Source: Dicaeum eximium (Eukaryota; Chordata; Aves; Passeriformes; Dicaeidae). Taken from it: 64,000 nucleotides of DNA. Each line of letters starts with the position of its first letter. The stretch's first letter is position 1. Made by a program: the position numbers and the translations under genes. The notes under the pieces are model-generated. The model was not told the origin of the DNA, searched no databases, and saw nothing but the letters and a program-made list of their open reading frames with translations. The stretch spans positions 248,001 through 312,000 of the forward strand of contig VWZP01005257.1 of the NCBI GenBank assembly GCA_013396995.1. Direction: 5' to 3'. Of this stretch, positions 1-11,960 are shown piece by piece.

Positions 1-3000
1 TATTCAAGCTGCTGACACACTCTTGAGCCTGTAACCACTGAAAATCTGCAGACTTTTTGCTAACCTGTCATAGATGACTTTAATGAAATGTAAATTAAAA
101 TAGCATTTGCTATGCTCTTTTGTCAGTAATAGAATTTTTAGCTGTTCCTTTCATGGTGGACTCTTGATGTACTCACTTGTTAGGTTATGCACCTTTTCTT
201 GGTTGTATTGATAATCTGTTTTGGTTACAGCACATGCTGCAGAAACTGTTGGTCTTCACTTTGATGGCATGTTGTGTAGAGGACTGTGTTACTACTCTTC
301 TTGGATGTATTGGTTTAGAAAGCTTTTGTATCCAGAACTACAGTAGCTCAAAAATTGAATATCCTTTTATTTTCTAAATACTGTATTAAAACTTTAGCAC
401 TGTGCTCATTAGTGATGTCTTCACAGCACATTTCAAACTGAGTTACACTGGACCTCCTTAGCCCTCTTTGTTCATGGCCCCAGGTTAACTTTCACTGTTT
501 ATGTCTAGGCAAGCATGTTTGTTGGCCTCACTCTCACCAGACCTACCAATAAATCTACCAGTGTGCTTAACAGAATTCATATTTTTATCTCCCTTTAAGT
601 TTTTACTTTTTCAGGATATGTGGACCTTCTGCTCATGCTGTTCTGCAGTCAAAACATGACTTAGTCTAACACTGGTATCCTCTGTTTCAGTTTAGTACCT
701 TGGGCATCAAACACCACCCCAACAGCAGTTTGCAGAAGTTAAACAGGAGCACTGAATATGCCTATGGTGTACCTCCCCCAAATTTGCTGCCAGAGTTATG
801 CCAAAGCATTTGGGACAGATGAAAAGATTCACTGCAAAATTCTGCATTTATAGACAGTAGAAAATATTCTACTTTATTATATATTTAATTACTTGGGGCA
901 TAACAAGCTGTCAAAAATTAAATTATCTACAAGTTTGCAATCGCAGTTTGACTAGTAGAGGTGATTTTTATTAGCCATTAATAAAAGGAGCACAGCACTT
1001 TCTAAGATATAATAAATGTCTTTAACAAAGTCTGAAAGGATTGATACTGTGACAGGTATGGATAGGTAGTACCTTTATTCTGTAATTGGAAGTGAAAAGG
1101 AATATGCAGGGCACGAATGTTCACTTTACCTTCTGCATAACTGTTCTTTTTGAATCTGCTTTGGGGTTTTCGTACCTTGCTTGAATTTAAATCTGTGAAG
1201 CTCAGTTCTTATTTGGTTTTGATTTTGAGTAACTTGGAGTGAAAATGAACTTAGCAAACCTTGAGCTTTACTGTTGCCAGCAGTAAAAAGTAAAAAGACT
1301 CTGTACTTCACAAGTGTAAATACTCCCTTGTAAATGGGGTTGAGTTTCCCCAGTGTATAGGCCCAATGTCTGTGGTATACAGGATCCTACAAGCATGGGC
1401 TGTTGCCCAGCTGTTGTCTCATGTCCCCTCACTAATGTGGCATATTCCATACCAGATCTTACTCCTCTGATTATAAAATAAATCCTTCTTCTCTACATTC
1501 CAGTTTTTAAACTGCGAGGTTTTGTTTGTAGTTTGTTGTCCTTTTAACTGGAAGAACTACATCTACTGGATAACTTCTCAGAAGGAAATGGAGACAACAG
1601 AATAGCAAGTGGAGTAATTTTACTCTGAGGCAGAGGAACACATTTTAGGTAGGGATAGCAAATCAACTATCAATGATCTGCGAAAAGTCTGCAGGTAGCT
1701 GGAAACTAATCTGTAAGCAGAAATTGAATGGATAAGAAGGTTCAGCACAAACTTTGGTGACTTGCAATGTCTTGGCAATGAGACAGCTGTGACTGTACCT
1801 ATGCAGTAATATTTCAAAATACATATTGATAGACTGTTAGGGGACCTGCTACAGTAAGAATAAATGTCATAAAACACAAGAGTTACCATGCCTCTGCAAA
1901 TCCTGCAGAGTCTGTTAAAAATACAAATGGGGAGGATGATACTGTAAGACAAGTATTTACCCATTTAGTCTCCTATGAAAGTGGATTGAAGATATTGAAA
2001 TGAAGTACTAAGAAGTTAGGACTAAAACTGTGGAAGTGAGCAGTGACTGTTGGTAATGATTAATCTTAGATGTTGCTGAAATATATTTTGTTTTAATTTG
2101 TTCAGGCTCGCTAATAACTTGGCTGCCCCAGTTTAAGAATATTAGTTTATCTGTACATTCCACTCAGTGGTGGCATTTCAATGGTGAGGATAAGTTACCA
2201 TAAATAAAGTAATAGATCTTAAAAGTACCCCAGTACATTTAAGTATATACATCATGGTAATACAGCTCAAAACAAATCAGTTTCTGACTTTGTGACTGTA
2301 TTGTTGGTAACAAATTGACAGCTATTCAGTGTTGCAACTCCTTATGTAAAAGAGGAAGCTAAGAGCAGCTTTGTCCTCTTGACTTGATTGGGCAATCAAA
2401 CTAGTTGGTCCCATGGTGTTTTGATTAACTAAAACTTTTCTAGGAGGATGGTGTGGAACTTGGGAGAAGGGATTGCTAATATCACCTGAGAAACGTGCTC
2501 TCGTTGTTCGTTGGGCTGGTCTTCCCCCTCAGTAATTGCAGATACTCCTCTGTTGGAGACCTCTTGAATGACTAGCACATTCAGACTTCAAGAGTTGCAT
2601 TCAGGTTGAGATGCTGATTGACTGTTCTGCTTTTTTTTTTTTTTTCTTCCTATGGGGTACAAGGAACTGCTTCAGTACCATTGTGACTGAGTTTAATATT
2701 AGGAAAGTGAAGCACTTAGCAGGGTGCCTTTTGACCTTTCTTACTATCATGGTCTGTAGCTTCATGAATGTGGTGCATTGACACTGGCAGAAGCAGTTCC
2801 TCTTGAAGCACTTCCTCTCTGTTTATTCTTACATTTAGCATTCACTTGTGTATTTGCACATTTTTTGTTGTAAAGTCAATCAGGAAGCTTCTGTGTTAAA
2901 ACTGACCAATTCTTATGTGGTTAATTTTAAACTTCATCTGTCCTACAGTTTAACTCACTTTGTTGACCAGTTGCTTGCAGTGGTGCAAGTGCGATCTGCT

Positions 3001-6000
3001 AGAATGATTTAGCAGAACTGATTTAGAGGAGCTTAAATTCTTGATAATAGAATGTCCTTCAAATGCATTTGTTAGGCCTCAAAAGACCTTTTTTGGTGAA
3101 TTTTTACTCTCGGGAAGTAGTTTTCATATGTCTGTCTTGATTTATCATGCTCTGTTGTTGTCCTGTTCCTTGTAGAAGCAGAGATCTACAGCTTTTCCAA
3201 AATAATCAGTGGAGAGAAATTTTAAAGTCTCTTAGACTTGTAGCCTCATTGATCCTATGTCACCTTACATTTGGATAGCACAGTTTTCATTTTTCGGAAT
3301 AAGCAGGAAAAAGCTGTTTCATAAGAGTTCTTTAAAAGCTGCTCATTCTGCTTGAGTCATGCACTCTTTGTCGCTCCAACACCAGCAGCTGTCTCTGCAA
3401 TAAATTTATCTCACTGACCAGTTGCAGACCATATTATTTTATTAACAAAAATATATCCATGTTTTTAGTTTGCCCTAAAGGTATGAAAAATTATTTTGGA
3501 AATTTCTCATTGCTACTCACAGCCTCTGAGAAAAGGGAGTCAATGACGAATGAGGAAGTAGCTTGATTCTTGGCTATGAATTTGCTTGTTTTCTCAAAAA
3601 CTAAGCATGTTATTAAACAGAAATGAAGGCAAAAGTAACAGTTAAGTGGGAAAGGCCAAGTTGGTTTTGAAGCCATGTAATTTTCAGAAAACAAACTGAA
3701 GGAAATCGAGTCCTGGCAGAAGCTTAGAAGAATCTAATTTTTCTGGTATAAAAGTAAAACTAGGAGGGTTTAAGGGAATTCTTGAGAGCTACAAGAGTGT
3801 AAAACAAAACATAGTTTAGATCAATGTAGCATAAATAAAGTGGAATTGCATTGCTGATCTTTTACAAATGGTGCAAAAATAGGCTATGCAGTTCATTTCC
3901 TCATTTCTTTTTGGGGATGATTCCCATGAGTATCTAAATGGAAGATATTCTCCAAGACAAAGGAGGTCACAGTAGTGCACCCTGTGTCAGTGCATTGGAT
4001 TAATGTGCCTGCTAAAGAATAGCTATAGGTTTGCACCTGGCTGCTGACAGTTTGCTCTTTGATTGCAAAATGCACGCTATCAAATTAGTTCCAAATAAAA
4101 TTAATAGATTAATTCCAATTTGTCAGTTTTTTTTAAATTCCAATTAGGTTTGCACTTACCCCTTACTAAAAGCTTAGACTTCTTTGAAGGTATAATAGGG
4201 ACAGGCAAATAGGTGGGAAGTACTGAATTCTTCATAGGCAACAGCTTCAAGTTACATGTACTTCATCCAGATAAGGATTGTGGATGTTTTCTAAATAACA
4301 TAATAACAACATTTAAAACCAGAATGTGGTGTTTTGAAGTAGTTTCAGTTGCACTGGTCTTGCTGTGTACAATCAAGCATTCAGCACTTGTGCTGGGCAA
4401 GCTGAGCTAGTAAGTGTCCATGAACATATTGTGCCTTTATGGATGACTGGTTTATAACTGTCTAGTTTTTCCTCTATGTAGTCTTCACCTTCAAAAGTTT
4501 AGTTTCCTACATCAGCTACTATTAAAAACTTAGCCTCTTTGGCTCAAATTCAAAAACTGCTGGCTTATAAATACAAATGCATTAAACTTGAACAGCTGGG
4601 GTATTTCCAATTATCTACTATGCATTCTTATATAGCTTATAGTACCCGTGGCATGAATGCATGAACTGCATTTGAAACTGCTCCCAAATCATTGTGGCTT
4701 ATAGTCTGGAGTATGAAGGTAACCTGGAATAAGTATTAATTTACTATAGCACACCAAACTCCTACAATGCCTGGGTTTGCTGTTGTGGGGCTTGGCCATT
4801 CTCGCTCCGAGTAGATCAGGTGGTGACTCTTGGGTGTGAGTCAGATCTGGGAACTGTTTGACTGTAGATGTGCACTTGCATTTGCTCAGCAGTCAGCGTT
4901 TCCTTCACAAAAGTACTGCATTAATTTTACACCTTTGGTGTTTGTCTTCTGGTGGTAACATAGTATGACCAGAGTTGTGGATCGTGTTTCGCAGATTTTG
5001 AGGATTATGTTGAGTGAGCGTCTGTGGCAACAATTGAAGTATTTTTATATTGATGGTAGATGTTGTAGATTTGTTTTTTGGTTTTTTTGATAGGAACTTC
5101 CAGTGCTTACTAAAACCTTAAGTGTATCTTCACTCTTAAGTGACTGTCAGACTTTGACTTTGTTGATTTACTTCATGAAATTATACTATTTCTATAATTT
5201 TTCTGTATTGCCTGTCTGTGATTTTAGTATTATGACCAGCACTGAAGAGAACAGCCATTTCACTTTCACTGTACTTAAAAGGAGATTGACTAATTTGTCA
5301 ATGAAAGAAAAATGTTCCCCAGAACACCCTTCTTGTAACAAAAAATAACCCTTCTCTGTTCCGTTGGAAAGTATTTTATCAAGTGTCCTAGGAAAACATT
5401 TCTAAAACAGGAAAAATACTTTATCAGGAACAAAGTGTATATTTTAAATAAATTGCATATTAATTGAAATAATTAGTTCTGAACTTGAAAAGTAGTTGTA
5501 CTGTAATTGCCACATCTGAAACTCTTTGACTGGAAAATGTGGTAAATGTACAGGGAGGGAGAGAAATTAAAATCCTTCTGCTCAGTTCTGATTCTTAAAA
5601 ACAAACAGAAAACTCTTCAGCATGCTTCATAACTTTAATAGCTCAGCTACAACCTTATGGATCTCTGGGTAATTATATTCTAATACATTTCTACACCAGC
5701 TGCATCACTCTATCTGAGCTTTTTCCAGTAGTGCATTAAGTGATATTGCTAACATCTGTTGTATATTCTTTGTTCTTTACTCTTCACCCTAGGGCTGCCT
5801 TGGAATATTCTAGAATTTTCCTCATATTAGCATATTTGTACATCTTGGGCATTTCTATTTGTCCACTCTTGTCTTATAAGTTCTGAACTGGATGGCTGAT
5901 TTGACAGATTGGAAGGAATTAATATTTTTTATAAGTCCGAAGTTTTCAGGTAGGAGGTATGTTTTGCAGGCTGTAGAAAATAATAAAGAATAAATTTATC

Positions 6001-7515
6001 TCACTGTAGACACTAAAGAACAGACATGGTGAATATTTACTTATAAATGTCTCAATCGCAGGAAAAGTTTAAATAGTAGCTTGCATCATCTTGAAGAGTC
6101 ATATGTGGGGCTCTAATCTATATAAAATAGGGCTTTTTTGCTTCAGCCATTTGAAAGATGTTTGTTTTTAAAGTGCATCTGCTGTGTCCATGTTGGAGAA
6201 GGCAGAATTGAAGCATTTAATGCATTAGGATTGGGTGATGTTTTTATGGTCTTTTAGGTTCTGTAAATTCATCCCTTGGTCTTGGGCAAAACCTAAGTGT
6301 TGTCTCCTGTTCATAAAAGCTTTTATTTCTTACTGGAAGTTATCTGGACTGGAGGATGGGCCTTGCCTGTGGCTCCTGGGGCAGTGTAGCTTCATGAAAA
6401 CCCAGGTGAAGAAGGAATGCACACCTGCTCTGCTGTGCTGAACCCACTGGGAAGACATACCTTACAGCAACCTGAAATTGGCAGCTGTAATATGATACTG
6501 CTTGAAGCATGTATGAAACTGCAGTACTGACAAAGAAATCGTGGAAAAAGTGCTGGGTTTCTTGTGTAAGAGCAACATGCAGTTTGGAAACATTTAGTAT
6601 TGATCTCATTAAGCCACTACATTACACTGCACCCTTCTGTGTTAGGTGCTTTTGTCTTGTTCCTGCTTAAACTTCTGTCCTTGTGTTGTGTAGAATTCAT
6701 GGCTCTTCTGAACAGCTTTCTGGAATAATAAGTCTGTGTTTGTTGTTTGCTGTATTTGGCAGAATTAGGATGTGAAAGAATATTAAGTTGCTGTAAGCAT
6801 TGTGATTATACATAGGTAGGCAGAGAAGCAGTACTCTGTAAATCATAAAAACTGTGGGAAAAAACAGCAATGCAAGTTTCTCCTTCAGTAGGCACCAGCA
6901 ATACCACTGTGGAGTGTGGCCTTATATGTCCTCTAGTTGTGAATAAATCAATTAATTATATTTTGTATCAAAGCTGATAACCAGAAGCAGTGAATCTCTA
7001 GGAAAGGAGAGGTCCATATGTTTTTCTCGTACACAGCACTGTTACTAGGTATCACTACATTTTCATAGTAGTGCCTACATCCCAGCTGAACTGGAAAGCC
7101 TGTTTGTGTAGGATGTTCATGTGAAAGTGTAACCTTTTAATTTGTAACTATCCTCTAATGCAGCCTTCCTCTTTCAGGAGAAAGGCCAGATTATAAAGCA
7201 GTTCTCTTATGGACAGAGTTATGTGGATGTCTTCCAAAGTCTGAGCTTTAGGTGTCCAGATTTGAGTTTTGGTTAGTATTGTCAGTGTTGCTTTGAAATT
7301 TGAATTGAGAGTCTGACAGCTTTTAAGAGCTTGGAGGCAAACTATGGTCCTCTCGCTGGGTTCTGATCTACTGGGAATCATTCAACTTTGGCATTGTGTG
7401 TTGTATTTTATTTGACTAATATTCTGGAATTCAGGGGAGAATTCTGCTAGACAGGGTCTTTGGAGATTGCCTTCTTCAGCCCCTTGTTAGGACCTTGCAT
7501 GGCCAGGTTTTGATT
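1..7515. other. FNDC3A intron 1 or 5' flank, no gene seen
   Basis: AT-rich, no CpG island, no conserved splice-bounded frame and no recognised repeat apart from T15 at 2631. All open frames are under about 115 codons and look like chance. The noncoding first exon of FNDC3A was not found and probably lies upstream of the window. Confidence 0.6.
2631..2645. repeat. Poly-T run (15 bases)
   Basis: Fifteen uninterrupted Ts in intron 1 or the 5' flank. No retroposed sequence could be recognised beside it. Confidence 0.9.
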
Positions 7516-7523
7516 TTCTACAG

Positions 7524-7792
7524 CACTGGTCTCCAAATTTTTTGGTCATGCACTCCATAAGTAGAGAATATTTTAAGCATGCACCACCAATATATGTAAT
7601 CGTTTAAATCATATGCATATGCTACTCTATTGATATATGTATACTATAAAGCATATGCAAAAAAAAAAGTATAAGATAGAGGTGAAAACCAATATTTAAA
7701 AGGTGGTTTTTTTCAGTGACAAAAAATATTTTCTCACACACCAAGAGTTTGACTTGTGCTGAGGTGTGTTTACCCCTCTTCGGAGACTACTG
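7524..7792. mobile_element. Non-autonomous hAT-like DNA transposon (MITE)
   Basis: Terminal inverted repeats are CACTGGTCTCC at the left (7524-7534) and GGAGACTACTG at the right, whose reverse complement CAGTAGTCTCC agrees at 9 of 11 positions. Flanking 8-base direct repeats ttctacag (7516-7523) and atctacag (7793-7800) agree at 7 of 8, fitting the 8-bp target duplication of hAT elements. At 269 bp it has no transposase frame and holds an AT-rich interior with a local palindrome around 7614-7660. The edges and TIR divergence suggest an old copy. Confidence 0.65.
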
Positions 7793-7920
7793 ATCTACAG
7801 GATTAAGAATTTGCAGCCTCTCAGGGCAAGGTATGCCAATGCTACAGCACTCTCATTGTCAAGATACCATTTTTTTATCTCTATGGACAGACAGAATTTC
7901 CAGTGGTGCAGTGCCTGCCC

Positions 7921-8395
7921 ATCACAGAATCATAGAATATGCTGAGTTGGAAGGGACCTGTCATGATCATAGAGTCCAACTCCTGGCACTGCCCAGGACA
8001 CCCCAGGAGTCATGCCTTGTGTCTCAGAGCATTGTCCAAACACTTGTGCTTTTGCAGCACGCCTCCAGGAAGAGTTTGATTTAAGGCTCTCAACCAGCAT
8101 CCTTCAGGTAGTGGTATCCAGCTAGCAGGTGACCCCTGGCTATTCTAGTGCCCTTAGCTTCTCCTTGTCTTTCATAGGCCTAGGCCCAGGAACAATCTTT
8201 GTGGTATCTCTCTTATACTTGGAGGAGGAGGAGGTGGCTGAGAAGAGAACTGCACACGGTATTCCAGATTCCACCTTATTACCACTGAATAGCAGGGAAT
8301 AATCACCTCCCTCAGCCCATTGGCTGCACTTCTCTGCTAATACAGCCTCGTATGCCTTCCTTGCTACAGGACACGTGCTGCTGACTGATGTTGTT
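7921..8395 (-). mobile_element. CR1 LINE 3' fragment, antisense
   Basis: The left edge atcacagaatcatagaat is the reverse complement of the CR1 3' terminal octamer repeats. It is followed by ttggaagggacct and gagtccaactcctggcactg, the standard CR1 3' UTR read backwards. More degraded CR1 similarity continues through aatcacctccctc (about 8303) to acacgtgctgctgactgatg. The element is a 5'-truncated, mutated copy inserted 121 bases after the hAT-like MITE. It has no intact reverse transcriptase. Confidence 0.85.
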
Positions 8396-11261
8396 TTACC
8401 TTGGTGATCCAGCTGATATAATGCTGATGTGTTTTTCAGAGACTATCCTTAAGATCAGCTGCTAGTCTCTTGGAGAAATGCTGATCCTTTGCATGTGCAG
8501 AGGAAATGCACTGAATGCACTGCCCAATGATCTCAGCCTTACAACACTCCTTAACCCTTAGTGAACAACTGACAGAGCAAAAAGCAGCATTGTATTGTGC
8601 TTTACAACTTGAGGGTAGTGCCACAGAAAGGACCAAATCCGAAGGCATTTAAGGATTGAGTTAAATTGTCATTACAGTTCAAGAAGGCAAACTTGCTTAC
8701 TAAACTATGGAGTAGAACACAGTTCTTGAGCTTTAACATCATTTAGCCTTTTGCCTTGTTAGTGTAATTTATTCCTTAAAGGTTTCTCAGGCATAAGCCC
8801 TGGAGTCTAAACAAATCACATCTAGTAAATTTAGATATACTCACTTGGTTTCAGCTTTGATAGGCTTCAGAAAACTCTTTCAAGGTATTCTCAAGTAGCA
8901 GTTCAGGTGAGGGCAGTGGGCAATAGATGCTTTACAATATAAGTCTTGTACAAAGCATTAACCTACACAATTTGGTTGTAATCTCAAGAGACCTTGTACT
9001 TTCCTTGCATTGTAGAACAGACTCAGGGCAGATTCAGTGTAGACTGAGTTTGTAGTCCTGAATTGACTTTGAATGTCTGCTACTAGTTCAGTATATGCAG
9101 TAGCAAGACAAGAAATGAAATAGTTGTTCATGCAGCAGTTGTTGCTGTGCATGAAACAGTGTAGATTTCTAAATAACCGTGCATTTAATGCTCCACCAGT
9201 AGCAAATTATTTCTCAGCTGCTTCTGTGCTTAGCAACTGAGAATTAACTCTCTGTTCATCTAATGTGTCCTCTTCCTTGTGTGGTCCCTTTTAATATGTC
9301 CACAAGAATGATGCAGTGAGTAAGCCTTCTGAAGGCTGCTGCATCGAAGTTTTCAATGGTGCAGGAAATCTGACAGTAGGCTAGGGAATTGTTTGTAGTG
9401 GTTCTGCAGGCTGAACCGTAGCTGTTGTCCAAATGCAAGTTGTTTTTCTTGTGCCCTTTTCAATACCTCATTAAGTCCTGAGTATATCCAGAAACTAGGT
9501 GGAGTTGGAGGACAGTTACATCATCTGGAGCAGCTTTGTGAGGATTAAGGCTGAAATTACGGTATGCACATACTTTGCTTTCAGTATTTTCAATATGGAA
9601 CAGTATGTTCAAGAAGTTGTTGCTCACACTTGGAACAGTTAGCAGCAGTTCTAAGTCAGAAAATTGAAGACAAAGCTTGTGAAGTTATTCCAGTAGAGAT
9701 GGTAGGTGTTTGCAGCCAGAGGCAGGAAAAACATGCTCCCATCCATGTTGCTAAGGGAGGCAGACCTGTTGATATAACTGATAAAGCCTTTTGTCAAGCT
9801 TGTGTTTGACTGTCCACTTTTATTATTCTGTCCTTGTCAGAATCAACCCTTCACAGGATTGAGTTCATTTTTTAGTTTTAGAAAGAGCAGCTTTACTTTT
9901 ATGCATTAATAGTTCTTGCTATGCCTAACTTTTTAAGCTATTCATGCCATTTTAGTTGACTGAAATGACTCAGTCTCTTATCACTGTCATGGCTTGTCAT
10001 TTCCAGACTTCCTTTTGACTTCCTTTTTTTTTTGTTTTTTTTTTTTTTTTTCTGAGAGGTAAGTTAAAAACCTGTGCTCTGTTACAAGAAGCCCACAACT
10101 GATACCTTCCCTTCCTATTGGAAACTCACATGGCTCAACAACTCTGTATTTACTTTTAATATTGAAGAATTGTCAATTCAGTTTTAATCCATTTGTTCTG
10201 TTTTTCTATTGAAGAGAAATGCTCTCTAATGCCAAGTAAGATTTTAAGGTTGTTTTTCCAGTCCACTTATTAGTATCTTTTTCTGCAATATCCATCACCA
10301 GAAGGTTTGTATGAAGTTAATTGGACAAGGTTTTTTCAGTCAATCTTAATTGTATTTTAGTTCTTTACAAATAACATCAGCATTGGCCTCAGATTATTGT
10401 TTGCTAACAGGACTAGATTGTCCCTTTTACAACACACTATATATTGCAAAACTTCTAATTTTCTTCCAGACCTCTGAGACTTTCCTAGGACCCAAGTTAT
10501 TTGCAAGTCTTTTTCAAATGTCTAGGTAAATGTCTCCAAGAGGTCTTGAATGCAGGCTGCTGGGATCTGCTGATCTAAAGGCTCTGTCTGCACACACTTG
10601 AGATCCTTGCATTGAATGTGATATAATTTATTTCCACAATGTGTTTATTGAGCACTTCTGCTTGTCTTGATGTCAATCTTTTGTCCATTTTAGCTGGCTT
10701 CTTGTCCTGCCAAACATTCTCTCTTTAAAAATTGGTATCTTTCTTTGTCCTCACAGCAAAATAAAAAGGCACCTGCAGTGGGTGAACATAACCATCTCTT
10801 ACTGTGTGACTGTGTTACGTGCACTGACTTGTATGGATTGCTGCCTCCTGACTACTGATGGGGAAAAGGCTTTTGATGAACGTGTAGTATAGACCCACAT
10901 TGGTGTGAAGTTTAAACCTTTAGTCTTCAAGACTAGTTCAGTGACTTTGCAGAGAAATCTAATATTGTATTGTCAAGAAAACATTTTTTTTCCTAGATTG
11001 ATTACACAGTCTGACAGGTAGCACTTTTATTATTGTTGTAGAGGGTATCAGGAATAACATTCTACATAGCACCTCCTGTCAGGGTTTATCGATGAGTAGT
11101 GTGCTCTGTCTCCAGAATAAATCAAATGCTTGAATCCAGACATGGACTTCAGCTGTGTCCCACTTAAGGCACTAAAGACTGGGTGCCAAAGGTGGACTAC
11201 CAACCTAAGCACTTGGGTGCTTGTGGGAACCTAATTTTCATACAAATCATTAAACAGCTGT
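8396..11261. other. Intronic or flanking DNA between CR1 fragments
   Basis: No gene or classified repeat seen apart from the T tract at 10024. Short open frames here (for example 9564-9809) have no recognisable domain. Confidence 0.6.
10024..10051. repeat. Poly-T run (28 bases, one G)
   Basis: A T tract with a single G at 10034. It could be the reversed poly-A tail of an old retroposon, but the sequence downstream was not recognised. Confidence 0.9.
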
Positions 11262-11960
11262 ACAAGAGAATGGAAAGCTGCCTGGTGGAAGAGAACCTGG
11301 GGGGTGCTGGTCAACATCAGCTGAACATGAGCGAGAGTGTGCCCAGGTAGCCAAGAAGGCCAGTGGCATCCTGACCTGTATCAGCAATAGTGTGTCAGCA
11401 GGACCAGGGCAGGGATTGTCCCCCTGTACTTGGCACTGGTGAGACCACACCTCGACCCTGTGTCCGTTCTTGGTTCCTTTACTACAAGGACTCTCAGGTG
11501 CTGGAGCAAGTCCAGAGAAGGGCAATGGAGCTGGGAAGGGTCTGGAGCATAAGTCTGGTGAGGAGCAGCTGAGAGAGCTGGGGGTGTTCAGCCTGGAGAA
11601 AAGGAGACTCAGAGGAGGCCTTATCACTCCTACAACTGCCTAAAAGGAGAGTGGAGCCAGGTTGGGGTCAATCTGTTCTCCCAGGTAACAAGTGATAGGA
11701 CAAGAGGAAATGTCCTCAAGTTGCACCAGGAGAAGTTTAGGTTGGATAATAGGAAAAAATTCTCCAGAAGGGAGAATGCACCAGAAGGGTTGTTAAGCGT
11801 TGGCACAAGCTGTCCAGGGGAAATGGTGGAGTCACCATCCCTGGAGGTATTTAAGAGATATGTAGAAGTGGTGCTTAGGGACATGAGTTAGTGCTGGATT
11901 AATGGTTGGACTTGATAATCTTAAAGGTCTTTTTCAACCTAAATGACTCTAGGAATGAAT
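11262..11960 (+). mobile_element. CR1 LINE 3' fragment, sense, with end of ORF2
   Basis: The stretch translates into the conserved C-terminal end of CR1 ORF2. One frame includes the segment VQRRAMELGR, and later frames include QVTSDRTRGNVLKL and VESPSLEVF. Frame changes between these pieces show it is decayed. The 3' end reads ggttggacttgataatcttaa, then aaggtctttttcaacct, the usual CR1 3' UTR, with the terminal repeat reduced to gactctaggaatgaatg. It is 5'-truncated at about 700 bp, as is typical of avian CR1. Confidence 0.9.

Noticed and set aside
11250..11884. Open frames of 84 and 125 codons on the minus strand
   Set aside because: They lie fully inside the sense CR1 at 11262-11960 and are shadows of its ORF2 remnant.
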